DNA of 32,646 bases from Chloroflexota bacterium (lineage in GTDB: Bacteria > Chloroflexota > Limnocylindria > P2-11E). The stretch is from assembly GCA_009692785.1 (NCBI GenBank), contig SHYN01000008.1, forward strand, positions 1 to 32,646, in the 5' to 3' direction. The notes below the pieces were generated by a model. It worked only from the letters and a program-made list of their open reading frames with translations. It was not told the origin of the DNA and ran no database searches. The translations under genes and the position numbers were made by a program. Position 1 is the stretch's first letter. Each line of letters begins with the position of its first letter. Below, in pieces: positions 7,416-15,851 of this stretch.

Positions 7416-8254
7416 CGCGACAAGTTTAGGGACTCCGCGCCGGTCTGCACGGCAGCCCGGAGCAGCGCGAGGAGCGACTCGTGGAGCGCCGCCCCGCTTG
7501 CGACGATCCGCGGCTCACCGCCGCTGGCCGCGGCCAGCTCGCTCACGCGGCCTCCAGCTTCGGTGACGAGGAGCGCACCCGCGACCCAGTCCCAGGGATG
7601 CGAAACAGACTCGAAATACAGGTCGTGGCGACCCGCCGCGACCCAGGCCAGGTCGAGCGCGGCCGAACCGTGCCTGCGGACGTCACGGACCCGCGGGAGG
7701 ATGGTCGCGAGGATGGCCGCCTGCCTGGCCCGCTCGTGCGCTTGATACGAGAACCCGGTCGACGCGAGCGCGAGCGCCAGATCGCTCACCGCATTCACCG
7801 CGAGCCGGCGGTCCGGCCCGCCACCCGGCCCGCGCAGCCAGGCGCCGCCGCCGCGGCACCCGAGGAACAGCTCGCCCTTGAGCGGATCGAAGACGACTCC
7901 CGCCAGCGCACCGTCCGCGTCGGCGCAGGCGATGGCCACGGACCAATGAGGGATGCCGTAGAGATAGTTCGCCGTTCCATCGAGAGGATCGACGAACCAG
8001 CGGATGCCGCTGGAGCCGTCGCCACCGGCAGAGCCCTCCTCCGCGATGATGCGGTCCGCGGGGCGGGCCGCACGCAGACCCCTGACGATCGCCGCCTCGG
8101 CAGCCCGGTCGGCGTCCGAGACCGGATCGGTCGCGCTCGACTTCGTCGAGGCGCCCTCGGCGGGACGGCCGAAGCGGCCAACGAGGATCGCACCCGCTTC
8201 CGCCGCGCACCGCTCGGCGAGCGCGAGCGCCTCGGACGCATGCAGCCGACTCAC
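7412..8254 (-). CDS. Inositol monophosphatase family phosphatase
   Basis: The 280-residue protein belongs to the IMPase/FIG metal-dependent phosphatase superfamily. Metal and catalytic motifs are AEEGSAG at 71-77, [12 protein letters not shown] at 86-97 and HPWDWVAG at 219-226, with [18 protein letters not shown] between. These enzymes hydrolyse sugar or nucleotide monophosphates such as inositol-1-phosphate, histidinol phosphate or PAP; the exact substrate cannot be read from the sequence. The start is GTG 8254, which overlaps the 5'-nucleotidase stop as GTGA and has AGGAG just upstream. Its stop overlaps the nuoB2 start (ATGA). The pairing with a nucleotidase suggests a phosphate-releasing or nucleotide-salvage job, though this is only context. 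Confidence 0.9.
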   Translation of the reverse strand: MSRLHASEALALAERCAAEAGAILVGRFGRPAEGASTKSSATDPVSDADRAAEAAIVRGLRAARPADRIIAEEGSAGGDGSSGIRWFVDPLDGTANYLYGIPHWSVAIACADADGALAGVVFDPLKGELFLGCRGGGAWLRGPGGGPDRRLAVNAVSDLALALASTGFSYQAHERARQAAILATILPRVRDVRRHGSAALDLAWVAAGRHDLYFESVSHPWDWVAGALLVTEAGGRVSELAAASGGEPRIVASGAALHESLLALLRAAVQTGAESLNLSR

Positions 8255-9837
8255 CGCTCCTGGACCACGCGGCCGTCCGGGCGCGGATCGACCGGTGAGT
8301 GCGCCGTCACATATGCGGCGACCACGTCGACATCAAGGTCGCCGAAGAGGACGTTCGTGCCGACCGCGAACTCGCTGTGACCGTCGCCGCCCAGATGGAG
8401 GTAGTCGATGGTGGCCACGTGGTAGATCCGGGCGGGATCGATCGGCTTTCCTCCAACGGCGGCGCTCAGGACCCTTCGTCCCGGTGGATTCTCGAACCGG
8501 TACGTCCATCGCACGCCGCCAGGATGCAGCCGTCCCGCGCCGCCGGACGCCGCCTCGAGCACGTCGCGCAGGGCCGCACCGGTCAGGTCGACGTTCACGA
8601 CGGTGTTGCCAAAGGGGAGCGCATCAAAGAGCGCGCCGTAGGTCAGGGGACCGGCGAGGAGGGAGGCGCGCAGGCCCGCGCCGTTATAGAACGACACATC
8701 GGTCTCCCAGCGCTGGGAACGACCGTACTCGAGGAGCGCATCGGCCACGAGGTTGCCCAGGCCGGTGTCCGGATCGCGGCTCGCGGCGAGCGGGCTCGTA
8801 GCGCTTCCCACGACCCGCGCGGTGTAGGTCAGGGTGAGCGCGCGCTGGGCCTCGACGATCCTCGCCACCTGCGGGTCGGATCCCGCCGCGGTGCCGGCCA
8901 CCGCGATGAGCTCGTCTGCCCTCGTCACGGCGACGATCTTCCGCGCCGCGATCCGGAGATCCAGCCGGCCGAGATTGAGCGCCGCCGTGCCGGCCTGCAC
9001 GATGGTGGTCGTCCCGACGAGCCGCGCGGTGCGGAGCGCGGTGTGCGAGTGTCCACCGACGATGACGTCGATCCCGGGGACCGCGGTCGCGAGCATGACG
9101 TCAGACTCATCCCAGGCGTACCGCTGGTCGATCCCCAGGTGCGTGAGCGCCACGACGATGTCCGCCTGCTTTCGCAGTTCCGGCACCCACCTCCGCGCGG
9201 CCTCGATTGCCGATGTGAAACGGAGCCCGACGACGTTCGAGGCTTTGGTGTTCACATGGGGATACGTGAGACCAAGGACCGCCACCTTCACGATGCCGAG
9301 GTCTTTTACGATGTACGGCCGGGCGTAGGACGGGACGGCGCCCTGCGCGTCCGCGAGGTTCGCCGCCAAATACGGGAACGGCGACGCTCCAGCGCGCTTC
9401 GCGAGGTTCTCCTGCCCGTAGTCGAATTCGTGGTTCCCGATGGCCATCGCGTCATAGCGCATGAGCGCCATGACGCCCGCCATCGCCTCGCCCTTGCTCA
9501 CGGCGGAGGCGAAGGTGCCCTCCCACGCGTCTCCCGCGTCGATCAGCAGCGTCCGCTCCGGCCCGCGGGCACGGTACGCCGCAGCGAGGCCGGCGAGACC
9601 GGCCATCCCGCCCTGCTGGAACGACCCGTTGCCGCCGCGCACGGTCTCCGCCTCGAGGTGCCCATGCAGATCGTTCGTGTGCAGGATCTGGATCTCGTCC
9701 GCGGCGAGCGCTGGGCGGGTGGCGACCGATCCCACGGCGGGCGCGGCCGCCGCGAACGGTGTACCTCCGGCTCCAGGAACGACCGCGTCGGGGCCACAGG
9801 CTCCGAGGAGGAGCGCAGCGGCAAGGAGCGCACGCAC
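8251..9837 (-). CDS. Lipoprotein 5'-nucleotidase / UshA-type metallophosphatase
   Basis: The 528-residue protein has the two-domain layout of secreted 5'-nucleotidases. The N-terminal metallophosphatase domain shows ILHTNDLHGH at 51-60, a GDAWEG segment near 102-107, GNHEFDYG at 134-141 and GGHSHT further on. The C-terminal substrate domain contains NGAGLRA and GGDGHSEF. A short signal with lipobox LLGAC (cysteine 14) predicts attachment to the outer face of the membrane. It likely dephosphorylates extracellular nucleotides or related phosphoesters. GTG 9837 is preferred: CCAGGG lies upstream and the gene then starts 19 nt after the ABC gene. ATG 9897 is possible but has no visible ribosome site and overlaps that gene by 41 nt. 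Confidence 0.88.
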   Translation of the reverse strand: MRALLAAALLLGACGPDAVVPGAGGTPFAAAAPAVGSVATRPALAADEIQILHTNDLHGHLEAETVRGGNGSFQQGGMAGLAGLAAAYRARGPERTLLIDAGDAWEGTFASAVSKGEAMAGVMALMRYDAMAIGNHEFDYGQENLAKRAGASPFPYLAANLADAQGAVPSYARPYIVKDLGIVKVAVLGLTYPHVNTKASNVVGLRFTSAIEAARRWVPELRKQADIVVALTHLGIDQRYAWDESDVMLATAVPGIDVIVGGHSHTALRTARLVGTTTIVQAGTAALNLGRLDLRIAARKIVAVTRADELIAVAGTAAGSDPQVARIVEAQRALTLTYTARVVGSATSPLAASRDPDTGLGNLVADALLEYGRSQRWETDVSFYNGAGLRASLLAGPLTYGALFDALPFGNTVVNVDLTGAALRDVLEAASGGAGRLHPGGVRWTYRFENPPGRRVLSAAVGGKPIDPARIYHVATIDYLHLGGDGHSEFAVGTNVLFGDLDVDVVAAYVTAHSPVDPRPDGRVVQER

Positions 9838-9856
9838 CGGGGACCCTGGACGCTCG

Positions 9857-11722
9857 CTACGCGCCGGCGACCTCTGCCGCACGGTACTGGAGCTCATAGA
9901 GGCGATGGTAGACGCCGCGCTCCGCGAGGAGCTCGCGGTGCGTGCCCGCCTCCGCGACGCGGCCTTTGTGCAGGACGATGATCCGATCGACGTTCTGGAT
10001 CGTCGACAGACGGTGCGCGATGATGATCGAGGTCCTTCCGATCATCAGCTTGGCGAGGGCGTCCTGGATCAGACGCTCGGTCTCGGTGTCGACCGAGGAG
10101 GTCGCCTCGTCGAGCACGAGAAGGATCTCAGGGTTGAAGGCGATGGCCCGCGCGAACGCGAGGAGCTGCTTCTGGCCGACCGACAGCGTCGAGCCTCGCT
10201 CGGTGACCGGCGTGTCGTAGCCCTGCGGGAGCTTCTGGATGAAGGCCTCGGCGTTGACGAATCGCGCGGCGGCGCGCACGCGCTCGTCGTCGATCCCCGG
10301 GTCGCCGAGCCGGATGTTCGACGCGATGGTGCCCGCGAAGATGAACGGGTCCTGGAGCACCACCCCCACGTGCCTCCGGACATCCGCCTGCAGCATGTCG
10401 CGGAGGTCCACCCCGTCGAGTCGGATCGTTCCGCGCTGTACGTCGTAGAAGCGTGAGATGAGGCTGATGATCGAGGTCTTTCCCGCCCCGGTCGCGCCCA
10501 CGATCGCGACGCTCTCTCCCGCGCCGATCCTCATGTCGACGTCTCGCAGCACCCAGTCCGGACCGCCGCGCCCATCCGCCGCCGCCTCTGTGGGCGCATC
10601 CGCGCGGCCGGAGTTGTAGGCGAACCAGACATGGTCGAAGGCGATCTCGCCTCTCACGTGCTCGAGATGCACGGGGTGCGCAGGCTCCTTGATTGTCGCG
10701 GCGGTGTCCATCAATCGGAAGATGCGCTCCGAAGACGCCATCGCGGCCTGGAGAATGTTGTATTTCTCGGCGAGGTCCTGGATCGGGAAGAAAAATCGGT
10801 CGACGAGCTGCCAGAAGGCGAGGAGCGTACCCAGGGTCAGCTCACCGTTCTGGATCAGCAGCGCACCAATGCCGAACAGCAGGGCGCTCGTCACCTGGCG
10901 GGTCAGGGTGATCGAGGGATGGAATGCGGACATCACCCTGATCTGACCGCGATTCGCGACGAGAAGGTCACGATTCAGGTCATCGAACTGCCGGAACGCA
11001 GCACGCTCGCGCGCGAAGAGCTGCACCACGGACATGCCGGTGATGTTCTCGTTGAGGTAGGCGTTGATCCGCGCGAGGCGGATGCGGATGGCCCGAAAGG
11101 ACTCGCGCATGACCCGGCGGAAGTAGCCGGTGAGGAGCACGACGATTGGCATCGAGACGAAGGTGACGAGCGTGAGCCTCCAATCGAGCAGGGCCATCGC
11201 GCCGGCCACGACGACGAGCATGAACAGGTCGCTGATGATCGACACGACCCCCCGCTGCACCATGTCGATGAGCGCATCGATGTCGTTCGTCAGCCTCGTC
11301 ATGAGCCTTCCGACCGGATTGCGATCGAAGAACGTCAGGGAAAGCCACTCGACATGCCGGAAGAGCGCCACCCGCAGGTCGTACATCGCACGCTGCCCGA
11401 CGTAGGCGGTGAGAACGTTCTGGCCATAGCGGATCGCGGCGGTCCCGAGGAGTACGCCGACGTAGAGGAGGCCGAGCGGCAGGAGCCGAGAGATGCCCTC
11501 CTCGACCCCGATCCTCCGAGCGACGGCCGGCCCGATCGATTCGTCGATGATGAACTTCTGGAGCAGGGCCGGAGCGATCTGGGCGAACGACATGCCGACG
11601 ATCAGGGCGACCGACAGCGCGAGAAGGCCGCGGTACGGGCCAAGGTAGCTGGAGAGGCGACGCATGAGCTTGGCGTCGTAGGCCTTGCCCAGCACCTCGT
11701 CCTCGTGGAAGTAGCCCGCCAT
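9857..11722 (-). CDS. ABC exporter half-transporter with canonical Walker B
   Basis: This 621-residue protein has an N-terminal six-helix type IV ABC exporter domain followed by an ATPase domain. The ATPase carries GATGAGKTS (Walker A, about residue 408), a variant signature LSVGQKQL (about 512), LLVLDEATSSVD (Walker B with catalytic Glu, about 535) and AHRLST. It is the second half of a heterodimer with the gene upstream; the two overlap by 1 nt (TGATG). The intact Walker B here pairs with the canonical LSGGQ of the partner to make the working ATP site. Family resemblance is to bacterial multidrug/lipid exporters of the YheH/BmrD kind. The substrate is unknown. Confidence 0.92.
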   Translation of the reverse strand: MAGYFHEDEVLGKAYDAKLMRRLSSYLGPYRGLLALSVALIVGMSFAQIAPALLQKFIIDESIGPAVARRIGVEEGISRLLPLGLLYVGVLLGTAAIRYGQNVLTAYVGQRAMYDLRVALFRHVEWLSLTFFDRNPVGRLMTRLTNDIDALIDMVQRGVVSIISDLFMLVVVAGAMALLDWRLTLVTFVSMPIVVLLTGYFRRVMRESFRAIRIRLARINAYLNENITGMSVVQLFARERAAFRQFDDLNRDLLVANRGQIRVMSAFHPSITLTRQVTSALLFGIGALLIQNGELTLGTLLAFWQLVDRFFFPIQDLAEKYNILQAAMASSERIFRLMDTAATIKEPAHPVHLEHVRGEIAFDHVWFAYNSGRADAPTEAAADGRGGPDWVLRDVDMRIGAGESVAIVGATGAGKTSIISLISRFYDVQRGTIRLDGVDLRDMLQADVRRHVGVVLQDPFIFAGTIASNIRLGDPGIDDERVRAAARFVNAEAFIQKLPQGYDTPVTERGSTLSVGQKQLLAFARAIAFNPEILLVLDEATSSVDTETERLIQDALAKLMIGRTSIIIAHRLSTIQNVDRIIVLHKGRVAEAGTHRELLAERGVYHRLYELQYRAAEVAGA

Positions 11723-13572
11723 CAGGGCTGCCCATCTTCGCTCAGGCCGGCGCGGCGACCACCGAGTCGCGGCGGCTCAACGGCCAGCGCGGGATCCTCG
11801 GACCGGACCCGCCGCTCGTGCTCCACCTGCTCCTCGTCCACCTGGAGCTCCTCCTCGACGAGCTGGCGCCGATACATCCGGGCATAGAGGCCTCCCTGCT
11901 CGAGGAGCGTGCGGTGGTCACCACGCTCGGCGATGCGTCCGTCGTCAAGGACGAGGATCAGGTCTGCATCCTTCACGGTCGAGATCCGATGCGCGACGAT
12001 GATGCTCGTCCGCTCGCTCATGACGCCGCGAAGCCGCCGCAGGATCTCCGCCTCGGTATAGGTGTCCACGGCGGAGAGCGCGTCGTCCAGGATCAGGACC
12101 CGCGGATCCTTGGCGACGGCGCGCGCGATCGCGGCGCGCTGCTTCTGCCCTCCGGACAGCGTCACGCCCCGCTCGCCGATCATCGTCTCGTACTTCGCCG
12201 GAAAGTCCGCGACGTCCTTGTTCAGCTGCGAGACGTCGCCCGCCCATTCGAGCTGCGAAGGAGTGAGCGCCCGCTCCGCGCCGAAACCCACGTTCTCCCG
12301 GAGCGGCACCGAGAACAGAAAGGTCTCCTGGGGCACATACCCGATAGCTCGGCGGAGCATCTCGAGCGGAAAGCGCCTGACACTCACGCCGTCAAGGAGC
12401 ACCTCACCCTGCTGCGCGTCGAAGAGCCGAGGGATGAGGTTCACGAGCGAGCTCTTCCCCGCTCCGGTGTGGCCGACGATCGCCAGCGAGCTGCCCGCGG
12501 GAACCCTGAACGAGACGTCACGCAGCACGACCGTCGGCCCGTAGGCAAAGGTAACCCCCCGGAACTCCACCTCACCGCGGATCGGACCGGCGACCGGATC
12601 GGCCGGCTCCGCGATCTCGGGAACCGCGTCGTACAGCTCCTGCAGCCGCCGCAGCGAGGCCCAGCCCTGCTGGATGAGATTCGTGACCTCACCGAGCATG
12701 ATCATCGGCATCGAGAGCAGCTGGAGGTAGGCAACGAACTGCACGAGCTGGCCCAGAGTCAGGTCACCGCGGATCGCATCCTGGCCCCCAACCCAGAGCG
12801 CTGAGAGCACCGCGAGGCCGATGAGAAAGCTCATCGCCGGCCAGATCAGCCCATCGACGCGCGCCAGCTGCACCGCACGAGCGGCGTACTCGTCGGTCGC
12901 TCGCGCGAAGCGCGCGATCTCGGGCTCCTCCTGGGAGAACGCCTTGACCACGCGAATGCCGGAAAAGTTCTCCTGCGCCCTGGTCGACAGCTCCGCGAAC
13001 TGCTCCTGGAGCCTCTCGAAGAGAACATGCACACGACGGCCGATGCTCCAGAACGCGAGCGATACCAGAGGCATGATGACGAGAGCGATGAGCGTGAGGT
13101 GGACCGATACGGCAAGCATCGACACGAGGCTGAAGACGAAGATCACCGCAGTCATCACCACCGCTTGTACGCCAAAGCCCATCATCTGGCGGACCGCGCC
13201 CAGGTCGTTGATCATCCGCGCCATGATGTCGCCGGTTCGTTGGTGCTGGAAGTAGGCGAGGTGCATGCGCTGGAGATGGGCGAACAGATCGTTGCGCATG
13301 GTGTATTCGACCTCGCGGGAGACGTTCAGAACGCTGTAGCGCCCGATCACCCGCAGGAGTGACTCGACGACGGTCGCGGCCACGATCCCCACCGCGAGCG
13401 CCCCAACGGCCGCGAACGCGCTCGGTCGGCCCAGCTCGTCGAAGATCGCGCCCACCAGGCGCGGCGGGATCACCGCAAAGAACGCGGCGGCTGACAGCGC
13501 GAGCGCGCCCTGGGCGAGTTGCCGCCGATGCTGCCCCATGTGATGCAGGAAGGTGTCGCGAGGTCGAGCCAC
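11722..13572 (-). CDS. ABC exporter half-transporter with degenerate Walker B
   Basis: The 616-residue protein has six transmembrane helices and an ATPase domain with GHTGAGKSS (Walker A, about residue 367), LSGGQKQR (about 470) and RVLILDDALSAVD (Walker B, about 490). The residue after the Walker B aspartate is Asp instead of the catalytic Glu, the usual mark of the degenerate half in heterodimeric exporters such as BmrC/BmrD and TM287/288. The C-terminus has a charged tail of about 40 residues rich in Glu and Arg. GTG 13572 is used; it lacks a clear ribosome site but lies a few bases below a TAGAAT box, so a leaderless start is possible. ATG 13539 is an alternative. Confidence 0.91.
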   Translation of the reverse strand: MARPRDTFLHHMGQHRRQLAQGALALSAAAFFAVIPPRLVGAIFDELGRPSAFAAVGALAVGIVAATVVESLLRVIGRYSVLNVSREVEYTMRNDLFAHLQRMHLAYFQHQRTGDIMARMINDLGAVRQMMGFGVQAVVMTAVIFVFSLVSMLAVSVHLTLIALVIMPLVSLAFWSIGRRVHVLFERLQEQFAELSTRAQENFSGIRVVKAFSQEEPEIARFARATDEYAARAVQLARVDGLIWPAMSFLIGLAVLSALWVGGQDAIRGDLTLGQLVQFVAYLQLLSMPMIMLGEVTNLIQQGWASLRRLQELYDAVPEIAEPADPVAGPIRGEVEFRGVTFAYGPTVVLRDVSFRVPAGSSLAIVGHTGAGKSSLVNLIPRLFDAQQGEVLLDGVSVRRFPLEMLRRAIGYVPQETFLFSVPLRENVGFGAERALTPSQLEWAGDVSQLNKDVADFPAKYETMIGERGVTLSGGQKQRAAIARAVAKDPRVLILDDALSAVDTYTEAEILRRLRGVMSERTSIIVAHRISTVKDADLILVLDDGRIAERGDHRTLLEQGGLYARMYRRQLVEEELQVDEEQVEHERRVRSEDPALAVEPPRLGGRRAGLSEDGQP

Positions 13573-13581
13573 GTGAGGACG

Positions 13582-13587
13582 ATTCTA
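13582..13587 (-). promoter_or_regulatory. Possible -10 box for the ABC exporter genes
   Basis: On the minus strand the hexamer TAGAAT (5 of 6 to TATAAT) lies 9 nt before the GTG start of the first ABC gene. Transcription beginning about 7 nt downstream would give a nearly leaderless mRNA, in line with the missing ribosome site. No clear -35 box is visible, so this is only a candidate. Confidence 0.22.
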
Positions 13588-13594
13588 GGCGACG

Positions 13595-13614
13595 GTCACC
13601 CTCGCGAGGGTCAC
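13595..13614. promoter_or_regulatory. Palindrome between MFS and ABC exporter genes
   Basis: A perfect 14-bp palindrome, ACCCTCGCGAGGGT (13598-13611), extends to 20 bp with one mismatched pair. It covers the stop codon of the MFS gene and sits just upstream of the candidate -10 box of the ABC genes. Its compact form fits a dimeric repressor operator (TetR or MarR type) better than a terminator, since no U-tract follows. No regulator gene is adjacent, so the role is a guess. Confidence 0.35.
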
Positions 13615-14948
13615 ACCTGCGCGGGCGCCGCGGCTGCACGGCGGATGCGCCCCCCGCCGATCCAGGCACCCCACACGATGGCGCTACCGCCGAGAAAGAC
13701 CGGTGCGACACCCCACGCGTCCGCCACCGGCCCGACGAGGATGAGCGGCAGGAACGAGAACACCGAGACCAGACTGTTCAGCACACCGAAGACCCGACCG
13801 CGAAGGTCCTCACGCAGGTCCTCCTGAAGCATCGTGATCGCGGGGACGATGATCCAGGCATAGGTCATGCCGAACACGAACATGACCGCACCGACGACGG
13901 CGACGAAGAACGGAAAGGCCTCGCCGAGCTCGGCCGTCGCCGTCCGCCGGAAGACCTCGGCGAACGGGCGCGCGAGCGCAAGCGCCACGAGCGCGCCGCC
14001 GAGCACCACAAGCGCGACACCGATCGCGTTCGCCCGCGAGACCCGGGCCCCCAGAAGATTGAGGAGGACAAGGCCGGCGATGACCCCGAGCCCGGCCGGC
14101 GCGACGAGGTAGATGACATCGCGCTCACCAAGTCCCAGAACCTCGCGGACGAAGCCCGGCGCCAGCGCGCCTGCGACCGCAACCAGCGTGTTCGCGATGC
14201 TGATGTAGATGAGGGACCAGACGAGAAGCGGCGTCGAACGAAGGAAGCGGAATACCGTCCAGACCTCATGCAGCCCGCGACCTGTCTCCTTCACCGCGAG
14301 CCCGGCAGCGGCCCGCCCGAGCGAATGATCGACCGCCACCTCGCCGGTCCCCGCCACGTCGCCGGTCCCGGGGAGCGTGACGCAGAGGACCCCGGCCCCC
14401 GCGAACATCGCGGCCAGCATGACGAACAGGACGTCGAAGCCAAAGAACTTGATGACCACGGGAGCGAGCAGCACGAACCCCGCGAGGAACGCGCCGTTAA
14501 AGGTGAAGGTGAAGAGCGAGTTCGCGACGAGCAGGTCCTTCTTGCGAACGATCGTGGGAAGCATCGCGGCCTCGGCGGGGACGAAGAACACCGTGATCGT
14601 CGCGACGAGCACGTTGACGACGTACGCCGCGGCAACGTCCTGCTGCAGGATGAGAAAGACCCCGACCGCGACAGCCCGGAGACCGTTCGTGACGACGAGC
14701 ATGTGCTTCCTGTCGCTGCGGTCAACGAGGACCCCCGCGAACACACCAAAGAGCACCGCCGGGATGACCGACAGGAGGATGAGCAGCGACGAGGACACGT
14801 TCGAGTGCGTCCGCTCGGCCACGAGCACGATGAGGGCGAATGTCGTCGCGTTCGCGGCGACCTGCGAGAGGATCTGGGCGAACCAGATCGCGAGGAACGC
14901 ACGGTTGCGCAGGGGGCCGCGCTCCGCGGCGACCATGAGATCGGCCAC
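13611..14948 (-). CDS. Major facilitator superfamily exporter (EntS/MFS_3-like)
   Basis: The 445-residue protein is hydrophobic throughout and can be laid out as about 12 transmembrane helices. The loop between helices 2 and 3 carries the MFS signature GVLVDRSDRK near residues 72-81. A charged central loop around residues 200-230 (GTGDVAGTGEVAVDHS and following) separates the two halves. The closest recognisable group is the MFS_3 set of drug and siderophore exporters such as EntS. GTG 14948 begins 3 nt after the DUF951 stop, so it is co-transcribed. The adjacent ABC exporter suggests an export theme for this part of the operon. The substrate cannot be read from the sequence. Confidence 0.85.
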   Translation of the reverse strand: MADLMVAAERGPLRNRAFLAIWFAQILSQVAANATTFALIVLVAERTHSNVSSSLLILLSVIPAVLFGVFAGVLVDRSDRKHMLVVTNGLRAVAVGVFLILQQDVAAAYVVNVLVATITVFFVPAEAAMLPTIVRKKDLLVANSLFTFTFNGAFLAGFVLLAPVVIKFFGFDVLFVMLAAMFAGAGVLCVTLPGTGDVAGTGEVAVDHSLGRAAAGLAVKETGRGLHEVWTVFRFLRSTPLLVWSLIYISIANTLVAVAGALAPGFVREVLGLGERDVIYLVAPAGLGVIAGLVLLNLLGARVSRANAIGVALVVLGGALVALALARPFAEVFRRTATAELGEAFPFFVAVVGAVMFVFGMTYAWIIVPAITMLQEDLREDLRGRVFGVLNSLVSVFSFLPLILVGPVADAWGVAPVFLGGSAIVWGAWIGGGRIRRAAAAPAQV

Positions 14949-14951
14949 GCG

Positions 14952-15173
14952 CTACGCTCGCGCGACCGGCGCGAGCGGCCCCCGTGCCACGAAAAGTGCG
15001 ATGTCACGCTCGACCTCCGCGCGCGGCAGAAGGACCCGCCGCTGACAGGAGGCGCAGCGCAGCCCGATATCGGCGCCGAGCCGCACGACGCGCCAGTCAG
15101 AACCGCCGCAGGGGTGGCGCTTTCTGAGCGTCACGACGTCATCGAGAAACAGGGGCAGCGGCGGCCTAGTCAT
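14952..15173 (-). CDS. DUF951 family small protein
   Basis: This 73-residue protein matches the DUF951 pattern: a DDVVTLRKRHPCGG opening (residues 11-24), WRVVRLGADIGLRC (27-40) and CASCQRRVLLPR (40-51). The CxxC at 40-43 with HPCG at 20-23 could hold zinc. DUF951 proteins are common in Firmicutes and Chloroflexota and have no assigned function that I know of. ATG 15173 lies 21 nt after the stop of the second DUF881 gene. The last 20 residues are a family-atypical Ala/Arg tail. Confidence 0.85.
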   Translation of the reverse strand: MTRPPLPLFLDDVVTLRKRHPCGGSDWRVVRLGADIGLRCASCQRRVLLPRAEVERDIALFVARGPLAPVARA

Positions 15174-15194
15174 GAAGGTCCGAGTGTATGGGCG

Positions 15195-15851
15195 TCAGGG
15201 CAGCGGGCGCGTGAGCGCCGGAAGCTCCAGGGCGCTCTCGCTCGTGGCGCCGAACCGCGTCCGCGGGTAGAACAGGCCGAATTGAGCGAGGATGCCCCCG
15301 GTCCGGGTCAGCGCGACCCGGATGACCTCGGGCGCGCCGAGAGCCCGCACCGCGAGCGGACCGGCCACCGGCGCTCCATCCACCGTGAGCACGCGGTCGA
15401 TGCCGGTGCCGAACCAGGTCCGCGGCCCGACCCGGATCCGATTCACGTCAACGGCTTCCGCCCCGGCGTTCCGCAGCTCGTTCACAAGGTCGGCCAGCGC
15501 GCGCTCATCGAACGCTCCATCCACGACCACCGTCACGCCCGGCCCACGCGCGGGCCCCTCGGCGGCGAAGATCCTGAGCGCCGTGAGCTGGCGCTCGGCC
15601 TCGGCGAGCGACCCCCGGCCGCTCTGTGCGGCCTCCTGCGCGAGCTCGACCCGGACCCGGAGGTCGAAGATCTCATCGCGCAGTGCCGTATTGCGCTCCG
15701 CGAGGTTCGCGATGACCGTGGTCAGCGAGGCTGGGGTCTCAAGCTGGAGGCCGCGGGAGAATGCCTGCTGCGAGCCGAAATGCGTCGCGACGAGCACGCC
15801 GAGCAGCAGGGCGACCGCCGCCGCCGCGATCCCGCCTGGGGACCTCGTCAC
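15195..15851 (-). CDS. DUF881 family membrane-anchored protein (second copy)
   Basis: The 218-residue product has a single N-terminal membrane helix (about residues 8-26), a heptad-like helical stretch (about 40-85, including LAERNTALRDEIFDLRVRVE) and a globular DUF881 domain with GPGVTVVVDG and NELRNAGAEAVDVNRIRVGP. DUF881 proteins (YlxW/YlxX type) often lie near division genes in Actinobacteria and Firmicutes. Their function is unknown; an extracytoplasmic scaffold is plausible. GTG 15851 overlaps the preceding DUF881 stop as GTGA, which decides the start. It is a diverged tandem paralogue of the upstream gene. Confidence 0.85.
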   Translation of the reverse strand: MTRSPGGIAAAAVALLLGVLVATHFGSQQAFSRGLQLETPASLTTVIANLAERNTALRDEIFDLRVRVELAQEAAQSGRGSLAEAERQLTALRIFAAEGPARGPGVTVVVDGAFDERALADLVNELRNAGAEAVDVNRIRVGPRTWFGTGIDRVLTVDGAPVAGPLAVRALGAPEVIRVALTRTGGILAQFGLFYPRTRFGATSESALELPALTRPLP

